From Eledone cirrhosa (taxonomy: Eukaryota; Mollusca; Cephalopoda; Octopoda; Eledonidae), in the NCBI GenBank assembly GCA_964016885.1, contig OZ024757.1, positions 27,704,954-27,768,953 of the forward strand: DNA of 64,000 bases. The letters run 5' to 3'. The first letter of the stretch is position 1, and every line of letters begins with the position of its first letter. Below are positions 55,487-61,599 of this stretch, one piece after another. The position numbers and the translations under genes are program-made. The notes under the pieces were generated by a model, which saw only the letters and a list, made by a program, of their open reading frames with translations, was not told where the DNA came from and ran no database searches.

Positions 55487-56649
55487 CTGTCTAACCCATG
55501 CTAGCATGGAAGATGGACGTTAAATGATGATGATGATGATATATATGTATATATATATATATATATTAGATAAGTGTAGTTAAGATGGGATTATTTCACC
55601 ATAATTGCTTTATTTTATAATATATATTTCTTTTATATGGTTATGCATGTGACTTCATAAGATGCTTATGCAATCATTGGGATATGTCGCTGGTCATATA
55701 TATATACATATATATATACATGTAAAGTTATATTTAAAATTGTTGGGTTACAACTAGTAAATATTTATAACTGATATAAAAGCACTCGACAAATATTTGG
55801 AGTATATTTACAATATTAAATAAATGGAAAACTATATTTATAAAACCATATTTATTTCATTATATATATTTCGGGGATATCATATTAACAATATGCTATG
55901 CCTTCATCAGACAAAATACAATATAAACAGTTTTATAGATAAATATATTCGACATACCGTAATAAACATCAACTTCATTTGAAGAGGTTTACGCTAGCAG
56001 TAAACCTCTTCAAACTGCTAGCGTAAACCTCTTCAAATGAAGTTGATGTTTATTACGGTATGTCGAATATATTTATCTATAAAACTGTTTATATTGTATT
56101 TTGTCTGATGAAGGCATAGCATATTGTTAATATGATATCCCCGAAATATATATAATGAAATAAATATGGTTTTATAAATATAGTTTTCATTTATTTAATA
56201 TTGTACATATATATATATATATTTATATATATATGTATGCTGGTATTCATTTCCAGCTAAGGTTCACTTAGAACAACATGAAATAAAATATCTTGTCTTG
56301 CTCATGAACACAATGTGTCACTCGGTCTGGGAATTTAACCCATTATGATTACGTGAGCCTAACACCATAACCACGAGACCGTGTACCTCAGACTGAAACC
56401 AGAAATAAAAAAGATAAAACAAAAGAATGCAAGTAATGGTAAACTTGATGTAAAATAAAATAAAATATAAACAACCAACTACAAAATATATCTGTAAAAA
56501 ATTCTTCTTACGTGTAATGTCCTGGAGAAATGTTGTAAGAGGGGAAGTAGGATTTTCCATTTTGTGCATTTTTCCAAACTGGTTTTTGCAATTTTCCATT
56601 GCTGTCTTTATAAGTGCACCCAATGCAAATGGCGTCGGGATTCAATGAA
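38165..56649 (-). CDS. HMCES: HMCES, SRAP-domain abasic-site crosslinking protein (coding exons 2-9; first exon not in view)
   Basis: HMCES crosslinks covalently to abasic sites in single-stranded DNA through Cys2 and shields them at replication forks; it acts in the nucleus. Eight exons join in frame with GT-AG junctions: 56649-56512, 51466-51239, 42079-41859, 41721-41657, 41170-41087, 40347-40282, 39223-39114 and 38312-38165 (stop TAA at 38167-38165), 1060 coding bases. Visible SRAP landmarks are '[10 protein letters not shown]', 'TNNCKSESM', '[10 protein letters not shown]', 'YYEW' (catalytic Glu), 'LLRMAGVFD', 'DIHHRMP' (active-site His) and '[10 protein letters not shown]'. The C-terminus has 'ALESWLKK', resembling the C-terminal motif of vertebrate HMCES, followed by a Lys/Glu-rich tail. 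If a missing first exon supplies about seven residues, the protein is about 359 residues, close to human HMCES (354). Odd features are an expanded acidic Lys/Glu insert after 'QPYFI', and introns made largely of mobile elements. No promoter or confident poly(A) signal was identified. Confidence 0.95.
38600..38665. repeat. Tandem 'tatatatttcaatg' repeat in HMCES intron
   Basis: Three copies of 'tttcaatgtatatatatat' lie in the intron between exons 8 and 9. Confidence 0.8.
39114..39223 (-). CDS. HMCES: HMCES coding exon 8
   Basis: Acceptor 'ttcaacag', donor 'gtaagt', 110 bp. It encodes '[17 protein letters not shown]', then '[17 protein letters not shown]', the C-terminal SRAP strand (human '[21 protein letters not shown]'). 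Confidence 0.94.
39285..39675. mobile_element. Multi-hairpin element in HMCES intron 7-8
   Basis: The outer ends 'gtagtagagcactcagtc' and inverted 'gactgagtgctctactta' enclose two separate hairpins. One is 'cgagaacaaatgtttcacct' with 'aggtgaaacatttgttcttg' (~39372-39460). The other is 'accatactcaagaatgcat' with 'cgtcctcgagtatggttt' (~39506-39592). A partial copy lies at 42320-42440. Confidence 0.8.
39695..39852 (-). mobile_element. LINE 3' end and 3'-UTR relic
   Basis: (CAT)n and 'ttttacgtccacttttccct' (reverse of the LINE tail), then 'ctggatgcccttcctaacac', 'cagtgagtgctgggtgct'. Confidence 0.75.
39853..40027 (-). mobile_element. SINE copy (family 2)
   Basis: 'ttttgctcaaggaaacaaca', 'gaattgaactcacaacct' (B-box side) and 'ctctaaccactaagcca' (A-box side) in reverse. 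A palindrome 'gggactggggtccc' sits near its end. Confidence 0.8.
40028..40281. repeat. TA/TG microsatellites and a short dispersed element
   Basis: TA-rich tracts at ~40030-40045 and 40135-40195 flank 'atgagcaggactaaaaagcc' to 'ttactcgaaaacgagttgca', which carries a short palindrome ('actcgaaaacgagt'). Confidence 0.6.
40282..40347 (-). CDS. HMCES: HMCES coding exon 7
   Basis: Acceptor 'cacttag', donor 'gtaagt', 66 bp = 22 codons. It encodes '[22 protein letters not shown]', corresponding to human 'AILDGEEAVSKWLDFG'. Confidence 0.93.
40636..40735 (-). mobile_element. LINE 3' tail fragment
   Basis: 'atcatcattttacgttcgct' to 'cagcacagcatctctccact' in the intron between exons 6 and 7, in reverse orientation. 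Confidence 0.75.
40740..40880 (+). mobile_element. LINE 3' coding-end fragment
   Basis: It encodes '[18 protein letters not shown]', ending '...[10 protein letters not shown]' with a stop. It is the last ~45 codons of the LINE reverse transcriptase frame, opposite in orientation to 40636-40735. Confidence 0.8.
41087..41170 (-). CDS. HMCES: HMCES coding exon 6 (active-site His)
   Basis: Acceptor 'attttccag', donor 'gtaaag', 84 bp = 28 whole codons. It encodes '[18 protein letters not shown]' and ends in '[10 protein letters not shown]'. The 'IHHRMP' box carries the SRAP active-site histidine. Confidence 0.95.
41266..41436 (-). mobile_element. piggyBac-like MITE in HMCES intron 5-6
   Basis: 'ttaaccctttaaca' at the left and 'aaatgccaaatggttaa' at the right, with the family interior in reverse ('gtgagagaattatggccag'). 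Confidence 0.75.
41433..41597 (+). mobile_element. piggyBac-like MITE, opposite orientation, abutting the previous copy
   Basis: 'aaccgtatccggccagaatt' to 'gtaaatgctaatgggttaa'. It is truncated at its 5' end and shares the TTAA at 41433-41436 with its neighbour. Together the pair forms an inverted repeat of ~150-bp arms. Confidence 0.75.
41657..41721 (-). CDS. HMCES: HMCES coding exon 5
   Basis: Acceptor 'ttttcag', donor 'gtatgt', 65 bp. It encodes '[21 protein letters not shown]', equivalent to the 'LLTMAGIFD' strand of human HMCES. The intron upstream is only 137 bp and contains a CA repeat (about 41776-41822). Confidence 0.93.
41859..42079 (-). CDS. HMCES: HMCES coding exon 4 (catalytic Glu plus acidic insert)
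   Basis: Acceptor 'ctttcag', donor 'gtaagc', 221 bp. It opens with '[16 protein letters not shown]', containing the catalytic Glu of the SRAP 'YEW' motif. It then runs into a charged loop with two copies of '[12 protein letters not shown]' and a degenerate third ('GVKEEG'), followed by 'VKTEDD'. The human protein has only a short loop here. The two copies are 36 nt each (42015-41980 and 41979-41944) and differ by a single synonymous base. Confidence 0.95.
42184..42319. repeat. Dispersed AT-rich element and ATG tail
   Basis: The segment from ~42140, including 'cattattaataattattaat' and 'tctatcgtgtga', recurs inverted at ~49900-49985. It is followed by a LINE-like tail '(gatgat)n'. Confidence 0.6.
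42320..42440 (+). mobile_element. Partial copy of the multi-hairpin element
   Basis: 'gtagtagagcacccagtcca' through 'agttccacaacagttagttc' to 'aagaacaaatgtt' matches ~39305-39390, then stops at the GGT-rich tract. Confidence 0.75.
42430..43265. repeat. GGT/GAT-rich tract followed by its inverted ACC-rich counterpart
   Basis: 42430-42790 is a degenerate (GGTGNT)n tract and 42885-43265 a degenerate (ACCANC)n tract; together they can fold back. Val- or Thr/His-rich frames of 77-155 codons are artefacts. It lies in the 9.2-kb HMCES intron about 350 bp upstream of exon 4 in transcript direction. Confidence 0.85.
43350..43490. repeat. G16 run, TG tract and (TA)n
   Basis: 'tgtgtgtgtg' leads into 16 consecutive G (43362-43377). 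TG at ~43430-43450 and (TA)n at ~43451-43488 follow. Confidence 0.9.
43489..43698 (-). mobile_element. SINE copy (family 2)
   Basis: 'tcgattgactttcatcaaat', 'gtgtcttgctcaaggacata', 'gaatcgaactcacaacctca', 'ctctaaccactcaaccag' in reverse. Confidence 0.82.
43833..44059 (+). mobile_element. SINE copy (family 2)
   Basis: 'gtgtggcctagtggttagga' (A-box), 'aaggtcgtgggtttgatta' (B-box), then 'tcattgagcaaggcacttca' and 'gagtcttgtactcttaattg'. Confidence 0.8.
44060..44262 (-). mobile_element. piggyBac-like MITE
   Basis: 'ttaacgctttagcatttaca' to 'ggtttaaatgctaaagggtt' + 'aa'. The right terminus is intact and the interior is shared in reverse. It directly abuts the SINE at 43833-44059. Confidence 0.8.
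44350..44560 (+). mobile_element. Third tRNA-headed SINE-like repeat
   Basis: 'ggaggtgcgtgtcttagtgg' 'taagggtgttggacttacga' resembles a tRNA A-box and anticodon arm, but the downstream body ('gatgataaaatac', 'ggcaccctgacccgcctgtg') differs from families 1 and 2. Confidence 0.5.
44966..45014 (-). mobile_element. LINE 3' tail fragment
   Basis: 'atcatcattttacgtccgct' 'cttccctgcttgcaaggg'. Confidence 0.75.
45015..46462. repeat. CA/TA-rich satellite array with a 248-bp higher-order unit
   Basis: After (TA)n, the phrase 'tatgtacatataggatcata' recurs at 45161 and 45409, with nearly the same order of sub-blocks between them, and decays after ~45640. From ~45930 to 46462 it is simple (CA)n/(TACA)n. 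Many overlapping frames of 60-258 codons (Tyr/Thr/His or Cys/Val rich) on both strands are artefacts. Confidence 0.85.
46465..46655 (+). mobile_element. LINE 3' coding end and tail
   Basis: It encodes '[20 protein letters not shown]', ending '...[10 protein letters not shown]' with a stop, then 'aaaatgatgatgatga'. 5'-truncated copy. Confidence 0.85.
46656..47428 (+). mobile_element. Degenerate SINE (46860-47015) in otherwise unassigned sequence
   Basis: 'aaattctgctgagttcaaca', 'tttcatcctttcag', 'gataaaattacataccag' and 'gaccttgtggctatattaga' are decayed family-1 landmarks. A tRNA-like string 'agttcagttggttagaggg' lies at ~47143-47165. No gene was seen. Confidence 0.55.
47429..47655 (+). mobile_element. 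piggyBac-like MITE
   Basis: 'ttaaccctttagtatttaaa' to 'gtaaatgctaaacggttaa', TTAA at both ends. Confidence 0.82.
47656..48483. repeat. AT-rich intron with GGT and (GATA)n tracts
   Basis: Degenerate (GGTGAT)n at ~48030-48100 and (GATA)n at ~48213-48245. No gene or named element was recognised. Confidence 0.7.
48484..48837 (+). mobile_element. piggyBac-like MITE carrying a nested SINE
   Basis: 'ttaaccctttagcatttaaa' to 'gcaaatgctaaagggttaa' with TTAA ends. The interior is split at 48681-48801 by a SINE flanked by a 17-bp duplication of MITE sequence. Confidence 0.88.
48681..48801 (-). mobile_element. SINE (family 1) nested in the MITE
   Basis: 'tgtttctacttttggcacaa' to 'ggatttgaactcagaacata'. 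Identical 17-mers 'agtatatacagaataat' at 48664-48680 and 48802-48818 are the target-site duplication. Confidence 0.9.
48838..50514. other. Intron sequence with dispersed fragments
   Basis: 48890-48975 is a decayed SINE ('ccaaatcccactgaatttaa'). 49540-49632 is a TG/TA repeat. ~49640-49885 is GC-richer ('gcattcttctaggagaaggc', 'ctccgatataaaacctgcgg') and looks like a dispersed octopus repeat I cannot name. 49900-49985 is the inverse of ~42140-42225. 50130-50220 and 50385-50455 are TG/TA tracts. Confidence 0.5.
50523..50715 (-). mobile_element. SINE, near full length (family 1)
   Basis: 'tgtttctacttttggcacaa' through 'tttaactcagaacgtaaagg' to 'tgctctaccgattctactgc' and 'caatccactgcca', i.e. the complete family-1 element in reverse. 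Confidence 0.85.
50845..51058 (-). mobile_element. SINE (family 2)
   Basis: 'cgatcgactttcgtcaaatc', 'tcttgctcaaggacataacg', 'atcaaactcacaacctcaca', 'ctctaaccactcagccaca' in reverse. It lies ~180 bp downstream of HMCES exon 3. Confidence 0.82.
51239..51466 (-). CDS. HMCES: HMCES coding exon 3 (SRAP core)
   Basis: Acceptor 'tttacag', donor 'gtatgt', 228 bp, phase continuous with exon 2 (AC+A = Thr) and exon 4 (GG+A = Gly). It encodes 'PVMISS', then '[13 protein letters not shown]', '[11 protein letters not shown]' and '[17 protein letters not shown]', the most conserved block of the SRAP fold and the DNA-binding Asn/Arg region. A 21-bp minisatellite starts about 120 bp upstream of the acceptor. 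Confidence 0.95.
51588..51985. repeat. Minisatellite, ~21-bp unit, about 18 copies
   Basis: The unit is 'attgctacacacatcaaaat' with small length variants. It lies in the HMCES intron about 120 bp upstream of exon 3. Frames of 106-125 codons across it are repeat products. Confidence 0.92.
51990..52325 (-). mobile_element. LINE 3' coding-end copy, degenerate
   Basis: The minus-strand frame contains '[20 protein letters not shown]' and '[10 protein letters not shown]', matching 'RRLRWYGHVMRM...GRPRKTW' of the LINE at 58690-59442. It is truncated at both ends. Confidence 0.75.
52326..52560. repeat. (TA)n, (CA)n and TA/TG microsatellites
   Basis: (TA)n ~52334-52390, (CA)n ~52391-52412, further TA tracts ~52500-52545. 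Confidence 0.9.
52561..53019. other. No gene or repeat recognised
   Basis: Unique-looking intron sequence; nothing could be assigned. Confidence 0.5.
53020..53240. repeat. Degenerate minisatellite, ~30-bp unit
   Basis: Repeats of 'cattctcatcaaacaaagct' with 'cccatcatgcaa', decaying to the right. The 103-codon frame across it is an artefact. Confidence 0.8.
53241..53925. other. Intron sequence with a SINE-like fragment
   Basis: ~53245-53395 contains 'ccttaagcaaggcacttcat' and 'gtcttgtattctcagtcaca', a family-2 SINE 3' part. The rest was not assigned. Confidence 0.45.
53926..54130 (+). mobile_element. LINE 3'-UTR relic
   Basis: 'gacaaaaaagcacctagtcc', 'tgtggttggtgttagggaag', 'taacccatgctagtgtgga' and the tail 'acgttaaacaatgataatga'. 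Confidence 0.78.
54183..54364 (+). mobile_element. SINE (family 1)
   Basis: 'agtggcagattgacagtttt', 'gggttcaaatctcgctga', 'gataaaataaagcaccagta', 'ggggtcgatttaatcgactt', 'gccttgtgct'. Confidence 0.8.
54365..54595 (-). mobile_element. LINE 3'-UTR relic
   Basis: 'atcatcatcgtcatcaatta' 'acgtctatcttccacggtag', then 'ctggttgcccttcctaatgc' 'caaccacattgacagtg' in reverse. Confidence 0.75.
54596..55274. other. No gene recognised; CA/TA microsatellites
   Basis: TA/CA tracts at ~54988-55070; otherwise unassigned intron sequence. Confidence 0.5.
55275..55455 (-). mobile_element. 5S-rRNA-derived SINE with LINE-type tail
   Basis: Minus strand 55455-55338 reads as a mutated 5S rRNA. It starts 'gcttatgggcatatcatgct', then 'gaaaacactggttctc', 'gatcactgaagttaagcagc' (A box/intermediate region), 'gatgggtgacagcttgggaa' (C box) and ends 'ggtgctgtaagc'. 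It runs straight into 'ccttgctagcagggaaagtg' and 'gatgttaaatgatgatgatg', the 3' tail of the local LINE. The internal 5S promoter elements are recognisable. This is the layout of 5S-headed (SINE3-class) SINEs. Confidence 0.82.
55338..55455 (-). pseudogene. 5S rRNA-derived head (not a functional rRNA)
   Basis: About 118 bp aligned by eye to metazoan 5S rRNA, with many C-to-T/G-to-A changes and loss of the T-run terminator. It is the head of the SINE above, so it is not annotated as rRNA. Confidence 0.8.
55456..55570 (+). repeat. (TA)n and LINE tail fragment
   Basis: (TA)n at ~55460-55487, then 'ctaacccatgctagcatgga' 'agatggacgttaaatgatga' (LINE 3' tail), then TA-rich sequence. Confidence 0.8.
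55809..56205. mobile_element. Near-perfect palindrome, ~192-bp arms, 14-nt spacer
   Basis: Arms 55809-56000 and 56015-56205 are inverted copies with about one length difference; the spacer 'taaacctcttcaaa' itself repeats arm sequence. Each arm contains 'gtctgatgaaggcatagcat' followed after a short stem by 'ccccgaaat', a layout like hammerhead-ribozyme boxes and like the palindrome at 3644-4142. Confidence 0.9.
56240..56396 (-). mobile_element. SINE (family 2), degenerate
   Basis: 'cttgctcatgaacacaatgt', 'tgggaatttaacccattatg', 'caccataaccacgagacc' in reverse. About 115 bp downstream of HMCES exon 2. Confidence 0.7.
56512..56649 (-). CDS. HMCES: HMCES coding exon 2
   Basis: Acceptor 'gcctctag' precedes 56649 and donor 'gtaaga' starts at 56511. 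It encodes 45 whole residues from '[13 protein letters not shown]' to '[12 protein letters not shown]', matching the N-terminal SRAP segment just after the catalytic Cys2 region. The first base completes a codon whose first two bases are in the missing exon; TG+T (Cys) would fit the family. No 'MCGRTA'-like exon was found between 56650 and 64000. Confidence 0.93.
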
Positions 56650-57225
56650 CTAGAGGCAAATAAAACATAAGACATTTTAAGAATTCAAATAAAAACAAAA
56701 CCCTTAAGTCTCTTGCTAAATAAATTTATAATATATCCATTGGTTGAAATCATTATAAATACCTTACCTGATAAAATGTTGTAGTTTGCTTGAAGCATTG
56801 TATATAATATATAATGTAGAAAATGATATAAGGCTAAACAATGCAAAATGGACGATAAGATGAAGGTAACGAAAAAGTAAGTTACCTGGTAACACTTTCA
56901 TCATGGTATCATCACAACCACTTCACAGAATGGGCTGGGTAAATTTTATCATGGTATCATCATGACCACTTCAAAAATGGGCTGGGTACAATTTAACATG
57001 GTACAGTCACGACCATTTGGCTGGCATTAGGAAGGACATCCAGCCGTAAAAACTAAGCCAGAATCAGTTGGATATGAGCAAGACATGGTCACCTGACCCC
57101 ACTTGCCGCAAACAGGACAGCCGTATAACCCATGCGAACGTGGAAAATAGACATTAAACTATGATGATGTTATATTATCATTTTTCTTTATTTGTGTATT
57201 TATTTGTATATTTATGCCAAATAAT
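56650..57225 (+). mobile_element. LINE 3'-UTR relic (56890-57170) and a palindrome-family relic (56777-56885)
   Basis: 56777-56885 contains 'gtttgcttgaagcattgt' and 'aaacaatgcaaaatggac', matching the flank and arm of the 3644-4142 palindrome. 56890-57170 has tandem 'atcatggtatcatcacaacc' versions, 'ggaaggacatccagccgta' and 'taacccatgcgaacgtgga', i.e. the LINE 3'-UTR. No first exon of HMCES was found here. Confidence 0.65.
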
Positions 57226-57427
57226 CCCAGTAGAGGAAGACCAGGAAAAACATGGGTGTAGGTGGTGAGGGCTGACTTCAGATCGCTGAAGCTCACAGAG
57301 AAGATGTCAAAGGACCAAGACAAATGGAGAGATACTGTGTGAAGAAGACCTGTCCCACCCTTGTAAGCAGGGAAAAGCAGACATAAAATGATGGTGATGG
57401 TGATGATGATGATGATGATGATTTATA
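57226..57427 (+). mobile_element. LINE 3' coding end and tail, mutated
   Basis: 'agtagaggaagaccaggaaa' 'aacatgggtgtaggtggtga' to 'agcagacataaaatgatggt' and (GAT)n. It corresponds to '[11 protein letters not shown]...' with in-frame damage. Confidence 0.8.
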
Positions 57428-58253
57428 CATTTATCATATTTTGTGTCACTTATGTACCTTTATTTCTCATTCTTTATAGTAAATATTTAACTCTGTTTTG
57501 TTTTAAAACCATATGGTTATCACCATAGGAAATTTGTAAATAAGTTCAGTTTACAACCAGTTTACAAAAACATTTTTCAGAAATTTATCATATTTTCATG
57601 GAAACAGTATTTTTTTTTTTTTTAAATAATTTTAGTTATTCTGGCAGCAATGTTTTTTCATGGCATACACAGTTTGAAATAACAAATATATATATTATCA
57701 TCATCATCCTTTTACATCCATTTTTCCATGTTTGCATGGGTTGGCTGGTGTGTATGCATATACATATATATACATATATACACACATTTATATATCATCA
57801 TTTTATATATGTATATATATATATCGCTGAAGTTGATATATTTCTTGGTGCTATACATGCTTATATATATATATATATATAGGATAACAAGGTATCATTT
57901 AAGGTAATCCAGCTAGAGGTTGTGAGTACTGTGTATTGAGGATAGTTTTAACGTATATATATATGTGTGTATGTACATGTATATCTGTCAAGTTTTCTAC
58001 AGTTTCTGTCTATCAAATTCACTCGCAAGGATTTAGTTTCTCTGAGGCTATAGAAGAAGATACTTGCCTGAGGTTTCACACACTGGGATGGAACCTAAAT
58101 CCACACTGCCATACTTTCTCCTGTCTGTTTAAATGAACCAAATGATTTAACCAGAAACTGCAGAGCTTTCTTCTTTGGGTCGGTGGAAGAAAAGAGGAGT
58201 GTTAAAAAAAGCACCTGTGCACATACATACTGACATACACACACGTCATCATC
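57428..58253. other. No gene recognised
   Basis: TA/CA tracts at ~57690-57830 and ~57860-57880, and a short LINE-tail-like 'tcatccttttacatccattt' near 57704. Otherwise unassigned. Confidence 0.5.
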
Positions 58254-58640
58254 CTCATCATCATCATCATTTTACGTCCGCTTTTCCCTGCTTGCAAGGG
58301 TGGGACGGGTCCTATTCAGCACAGCATCTCTCCACTTGTCATGGTCCTTCGTCATCTCCACCGTGAGCTTCAGCGATCTGAGATCTGTTCTCACCACCTC
58401 CGCCCATGTTTTTCATGGTCTACCTCTACCGCGTCTTCCTTCAACTGGAATTTCCTGGCACTTCTTCACCCATCCTCCATGTGCATCACATGTCCATACC
58501 ACCGCAGTCTCCTTTCTCGCACACTACATTCTATTCCTCTCAGACACAGTTTCTCTCTCAACACATCCATGCTGGGTCGTTCACGCACGTTGACATTACG
58601 CACATCCAATGGAGTATGCTTGCCTCATTTCTCTCCAGCT
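58254..58640 (-). mobile_element. LINE 3' end, 5'-truncated, inverted relative to the next copy
   Basis: The minus strand encodes 'LERNEASILHWMC', then (after frameshifts) 'RERRLRWYGHVMHME', 'GWVKKCQEIPVEGRRGRGRP', '[20 protein letters not shown]' and '[12 protein letters not shown]' with a stop, then the (ATG)n tail. Several frame breaks make it dead. Confidence 0.88.
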
Positions 58641-58642
58641 GT

Positions 58643-58645
<3 letters not shown>

Positions 58646-58687
<42 letters not shown>
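58646..58687. repeat. (TA)n separating two head-to-head LINE copies
   Basis: About 20 TA units lie exactly between the truncated 5' ends of the two LINE fragments. Confidence 0.9.
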
Positions 58688-58689
<2 letters not shown>

Positions 58690-58692
<3 letters not shown>

Positions 58693-59442
58693 AAATGCAA
58701 AGTATGGGTGCATAAAAGATGTAGTGGGATCACAGGTAAGCTAACTAAGAACATAGACTTTACATGTGGCCGGTGTTCTGGTGCAATAAGTAGCAGCAAG
58801 TGCCCACAAAATACTAGCTCTTTCAATTGCGCAGAGGGTTCTATAGAAATAGTGGACAGCTTCCGTTACCTGGGCGATAAAATCAGCAGTGGGGGAGGGT
58901 GCTCTGAAAGTACTGTAGCTAGAGTCAGAACTGGTTGGAAAAAGTTCAGAGAGCTTATACCACTATTAGCTGCTAAAGGGTTCTCCCTAAAAATGAAAGG
59001 CAGGTTGTACGATGCCTGCATACGAACAGCAATGTTGCATGGTAGTGAGACCTGGGCATTGTGTGCAGAGGATATACGCAGACTAGAGAGGAATGAAGCT
59101 TGCATGCTCCGCTGGATGTGTAACAGTAATATACGTGAACGGCAAAGCATAAACGAACTAAGGAAAAAATTAGAGATAAGAGGGATCAGATGTTGTTTAC
59201 TCGAGAGAAGGCTGCGTTGGTATGGACACGTGATGCGCATGAAAGTCGATAGCTGTATTACAAAGTGCAGGGCAATAAAGATAGACGGTAGCCACGGAAT
59301 AGGCAGACCTAGAAAAACATGGGATGAGCTGATAAACTCCGACCTCACACACTTACACCTCTCCAAGACAATGTCACTGGACCGAGACCTTTGGCGGTAC
59401 TCAGTAACAGAGAAGACCCGCCTTGCCAGTAGGCATCTCTAA
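58690..59442 (+). CDS. LINE reverse-transcriptase C-terminal fragment, uninterrupted frame
   Basis: About 250 codons are open from 'CPKCKVWVHKRC' (a Cys/His finger: C-x2-C, H-x3-C, later C-x2-C in 'CGRCSG') through 'VDSFRYLGDKISSGGGC' (thumb), 'GRLYDACIRTAMLHGSETW', 'ERRLRWYGHVMRMKVD' and 'GRPRKTWDELINSDL' to a TAA at 59440-59442. The palm domain and endonuclease are missing, so it cannot act alone. The frame shows no stops, unlike every other LINE copy in the window, suggesting a recent insertion. The clade is probably RTE-like, given the (ATG)n 3' tail; no promoter is present. Confidence 0.85.
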
Positions 59443-59800
59443 CAAAATACACCCCGTCCCGCCACCACCCCCACCCATCCACACCACCCCGTCCTATGTA
59501 AAGTTATGTTGGTGCCGCGCCATCCAGGCCGAAACAAATGAGATCGTGTAGGTGTCACGACAAAAAAAACACACAGTCCACGCTGTAATGTGGCCGTGTA
59601 GGCAACACGGTAAAAACCTCCCAGACCCACACTGTAAATGTGGTTGGTGTTAGGAAGGGCATCCAACTGTAGAAAACCTGCCAGACAGTCCTATGCGAGC
59701 AAGACAATCACTCTTGCCTCAAGTGGGACTACCCCCGTCCAAATCCATGCAAGCGTGGAACACGGACGTTAAACGTTGATGATGATGATGATGATGAATA
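59443..59800 (+). mobile_element. 3'-UTR and (ATG)n tail of the LINE at 58690
   Basis: A C-rich leader ('ccaccacccccacccatcca') is followed by repeated 'tgtaaatgtggttggtgtta' blocks, 'ggaagggcatccaactgtag', 'ccatgcaagcgtggaacac', 'ggacgttaaacgttgatgat' and (GAT)n. It links the many short 3'-UTR relics elsewhere in the window to this LINE family. Confidence 0.82.
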
Positions 59801-60407
59801 GAATAAAACCCCAGGAATTTTCATTTACATATAAAAGATATTTTTTGTGTATCAACCTGTTACACACGTTTCGCAGAGGATTGACTCAAGGTCACCCATA
59901 GGAGTTATGGACCTGACTCTACTATCGATCTGCTCTTCAGACTGGCGATGTGACAAAAAAAATATATTTTTGTTCATAAATATCTTTTATGTGTAAACGA
60001 AATTTCCTATTTTTGTCTTCTATTATTATGTCTTCTCTGCCTATGTATAGAGTGCTTGATTTGGTACCAACACCAGTAATTCACTGAATCACCTACACTA
60101 TCTATCTATTATATATATATGCAAGCAGGGAAAAGCGGACGTAAAATGATGATGATGATGATATATATATGCATACATATCTCACTTTTTAGAATAGGTT
60201 CACTGTATCCCTGCATATCGTAAGAAGTAACTAAAAGGGAATGGCATCAGGAAGGATGTCCAGCTATAAAACATTTTCTCAAAACCTCCCATCCAACCCT
60301 TGGAAAAGTGGATGGAAATGATGATGATATATATATATATATATCAGGGGTGGTGGAACTGGGAGGGGGTGGGCACCCCCAATTCAGAAAGGCTTCCACC
60401 GCCCCCT

Positions 60408-60452
<45 letters not shown>

Positions 60453-60477
60453 GGTGTTCAGATACTGACATTTCAAT
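59801..60477. repeat. Unassigned sequence with LINE tail fragment and (TA)n
   Basis: 60119-60165 is a LINE tail ('gcaagcagggaaaagcggac' then (ATG)n). 60240-60330 is a decayed LINE 3'-UTR ('ggaaggatgtccagctata'). (TA)n lies at ~60411-60447, with a GC-rich 'ggtggaactgggagggggtg' at ~60349-60410. Confidence 0.6.
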
Positions 60478-60672
60478 AATTGTTTCTCCTTTTGGCACCA
60501 GGCCAGCAATTACCCCAGTGCATTACTGGTGTTTTATTTTATCAACCCCCATTAGGATGAAAGTCAAAGCTAACCACAACAGGATTTGAACTCGGGACGT
60601 AAAGGGCCATAACTCTATTCTGCAAAACATGGTGTCTGATGCTCTACCGATATTGCCAATCCACCTCCCTTA
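60478..60672 (-). mobile_element. SINE, near full length (family 1)
   Basis: 'tgtttctccttttggcacca' to 'gatttgaactcgggacgtaa' and 'gatgctctaccgatattgcc'. Confidence 0.83.
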
Positions 60673-61599
60673 CTGCAAATCCAACCAATGTTTTAGGGGT
60701 CTTTTTATGAAATGTTTGGAGGGCCTACATCAGCCCCCTGCTGTGATCCATGGTCCCTGTTAAATATTGGTTAATTATGAGACCCCTAGCACAGTGTTTT
60801 ACATAGAAAATAAAATGAAAAATAGATGTAAGCCTTCAATTCCCTCTAGGTGTCTAAATACAGAAATAACATTCTTTCCTCAGTCAGACTGTTTTATGTA
60901 TACTGCCATTTCTACAGAAGTCAGGAGTATGTGGTGGTGGGGGTGGGGTACTTTTAATGTATGTATCATCTCTTTTACAATCTTCCCCCAGAGAAACTGT
61001 CAGAATGTGTAATATATATGTTTGTGAGTGAATGTGTATGTGTACATGTATGTGTGTATGTGAATATTTATGTGTACATGTGTATGAGGGAGGTGTATCT
61101 ATGTGTGTGTTTGTGTTTGCATGTATAAGTGTGTGTATAGTTTTATTTTAATTTTAATTATAGTATAACCATTAGTAAGTACCAGGTGAGATATCACCTG
61201 TACAATGTATAATGATAATATTTCAGTGACTGGTCTTTAGTCTTTGGTCTTGCACACCTTTAGATATACACCCACAGACACACAGGCACATACACACATA
61301 TTCAGACACACATGCACATATGGTTGAAACATTTTTAGATAATAAAATAGATGTTTGATTATGATAACATGGAAATAAGATTCTGAAGAATTCAAGCTAA
61401 AAAAAAAGTAAGAAATAAGAAAATGTATGCTTTTTTTAAAACCAAACAAAAAAGGAAATACCTATTTGTCTTACACACGCACACACACACGCACAAACAC
61501 ATACACACACAAATAAATAAATAAAATATATTATTGGCTGTGTGTTTGTCAGGGTAGGTTTTACACATATACACACACGTCGTCATAATCATCATCATT
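60673..61599. other. No gene recognised; TG and CA tracts
   Basis: TG/TA tract ~61015-61140, CA tract ~61265-61320 and ~61475-61512. No coding signal. Confidence 0.5.

Noticed and set aside
38165..56649. A defence or mobile-element role for the SRAP gene (as in bacterial SRAP neighbourhoods)
   Set aside because: Exon structure, C-terminal tail and length match animal HMCES, a host genome-maintenance protein.
58866..59366. 166-codon minus-strand frame
   Set aside because: It is the antisense shadow of the intact LINE RT fragment on the plus strand.
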